A DNA stretch of 5,790 nucleotides. It comes from Gammaproteobacteria bacterium. Its GTDB lineage: Bacteria; Gemmatimonadota; Gemmatimonadetes; Longimicrobiales; Gaopeijiaceae. Below are positions 5,282 to 5,790 of the stretch, in pieces. The stretch's first letter is position 1; each line of letters begins with the position of its first letter. The translations under genes were made by a program, and so were the position numbers. The stretch lies in assembly GCA_024638345.1 (NCBI GenBank), contig JAHEKL010000032.1, positions 1 to 5,790 of the forward strand, read 5' to 3'. Under the pieces are notes generated by a model. That model worked only from the letters and a program-made list of their open reading frames with translations, did no database searches and was not told where the DNA came from.

Positions 5282-5728
5282 GTGACCAGTCGAGCAGAAC
5301 GAAGAAGGGAACGGAGGAAGGAGATTCGGAACGAGGGGTCGTCCGGTCGATTAGGCTGGATTCTGGGTGGAGCGGCGGCTCTTGCCCTGGCGATCATCGC
5401 GTACAACCTGGTTTCGTCCATGTTCGACGACACCGTGAGGGCATCGGTGCCGGTGGAGTTCGACTCTCCTCAGGAGCTGGTTGCACTGGCGGAGGGGGTT
5501 TCGTCGGGCAACCCAGATGCACCGGTCACGATCATGGAGTTCGGGGACTACCAGTGCCCGGCGTGTCAGAACTTCTTCCGTCAAGCGAAACCCATCTTGG
5601 ATGTGTCCTACATCCAACCGGGTCGGGTGCAGTTCGTCTTCTACGACTTCCCATTGGAAGGCGCGCATCCGAATGCGTTCCTTGCCGCGAGGGCGGCCCG
5701 CTGCGCTGGGGACCAGGAAAGGTACTAG
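5282..5728 (+). CDS. Membrane-anchored DsbA-like thiol-disulfide protein, cut by premature TAG
   Basis: An N-in signal-anchor protein with an extracytoplasmic thioredoxin fold of the DsbA/BdbD type, which oxidises or isomerises disulfides in exported proteins. From GTG 5282 (first residue Met), residues 1-23 are strongly basic (RAERRRERRKEIR), residues about 24-48 are a hydrophobic membrane segment (LGWILGGAAALALAIIAYNL), then a spacer, then the domain with VTIMEFGDYQCPAC; the redox Cys are 92 and 95. FYDFPLEGAHPNAFLAARAA matches the family further on. GTG is chosen for its Shine-Dalgarno; ATG 5249 would add 11 residues. The frame ends at TAG 5726-5728 after 148 residues, too short for the family, because the C-terminal helical region and last strands are missing. 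Homologous-looking sequence continues after the stop. The gene is therefore probably a pseudogene or carries sequence errors. It follows the phosphatase in the same direction and may share its transcript. Confidence 0.8.
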   Translation: MTSRAERRRERRKEIRNEGSSGRLGWILGGAAALALAIIAYNLVSSMFDDTVRASVPVEFDSPQELVALAEGVSSGNPDAPVTIMEFGDYQCPACQNFFRQAKPILDVSYIQPGRVQFVFYDFPLEGAHPNAFLAARAARCAGDQERY

Positions 5729-5790
5729 CAGTATCACGATCGGCTCTTCCAGGATTAGATCTCCTGGTCGGTGCAGGCGGATCCCTTTGG
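5729..5790 (+). pseudogene. Continuation of the DsbA-like frame past the amber stop
   Basis: The same frame reads QYHDRLFQD, a second TAG (5756-5758), then ISWSVQADPF to the window edge. QYHDRLF is what DsbA/BdbD-type proteins carry just after RY-W, so the reading frame is intact and only the two stops interrupt it. A Trp (TGG) at the first stop and a Gln (CAG) at the second would restore a family-like reading by single transitions. The gene's end is outside the window. Confidence 0.6.

Noticed and set aside
5726..5758. TAG reassigned to an amino acid (alternative genetic code or pyrrolysine)
   Set aside because: gyrA and the phosphatase use TAG as their true stops, and the gyrA frame beyond its TAG is not protein-like. 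Pyrrolysine would not be expected in this family.
1..5790. tRNA, rRNA, CRISPR, insertion sequence or prophage signals
   Set aside because: No spaced repeats, terminal inverted repeats with a transposase, cloverleaf patterns or conserved rRNA stretches were found by eye.

Overview
The window is GC-rich bacterial DNA carrying five genes in two divergent groups. It shows no mobile elements, CRISPR arrays, tRNAs or rRNAs. The organism cannot be fixed from this stretch. Strong codon-position GC bias, purine-rich ribosome binding sites, a probable leaderless promoter and a membrane-anchored DsbA-like protein fit a GC-rich, possibly uncultured bacterium such as Gemmatimonadota or a neighbouring phylum, but that placement is a guess.

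Left, minus strand (1-1561): a LysR-type regulator is followed by the 5' end of gltB, the large subunit of glutamate synthase, which runs off the left edge. The regulator's stop and the gltB start overlap as ATGA, and a good Shine-Dalgarno lies inside the end of the regulator gene. They therefore look like one translationally coupled operon. A sigma70-like promoter, TTGACA-N16-TATCTT, lies so close to the regulator's ATG that its message should be leaderless or nearly so. A T-N11-A inverted repeat just upstream is a candidate autoregulatory operator.

Middle (1562-2022): a 461-bp divergent intergenic region without a convincing gene. Its left end is AT-rich and carries the minus-strand promoter. 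The rest contains several GC-rich stem-loops whose G-U pairs fit transcription toward gyrA. The region ends in a perfect 16-bp palindrome centred on the gyrA start codon.

Right, plus strand (2023-5790): gyrA (complete, 833 aa, catalytic Tyr and GyrA-box present, quinolone-determining positions of sensitive type) overlaps by 8 nt a HAD-family phosphatase of the phosphoglycolate-phosphatase type. After a 78-nt gap comes a membrane-anchored DsbA-like thiol-disulfide protein with a CPAC active site. Its frame is broken by two amber codons near the right edge, yet family-like sequence continues after each. This suggests nonsense substitutions (a recent pseudogene or sequence errors) and not a natural end.

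The two groups link nitrogen assimilation (regulator plus glutamate synthase) on one side with DNA topology and housekeeping on the other. I found no clear new defence or mobile system. The most unusual items are the structured gyrA leader with its start-codon palindrome, the regulator-gltB coupling and the double-amber DsbA gene.
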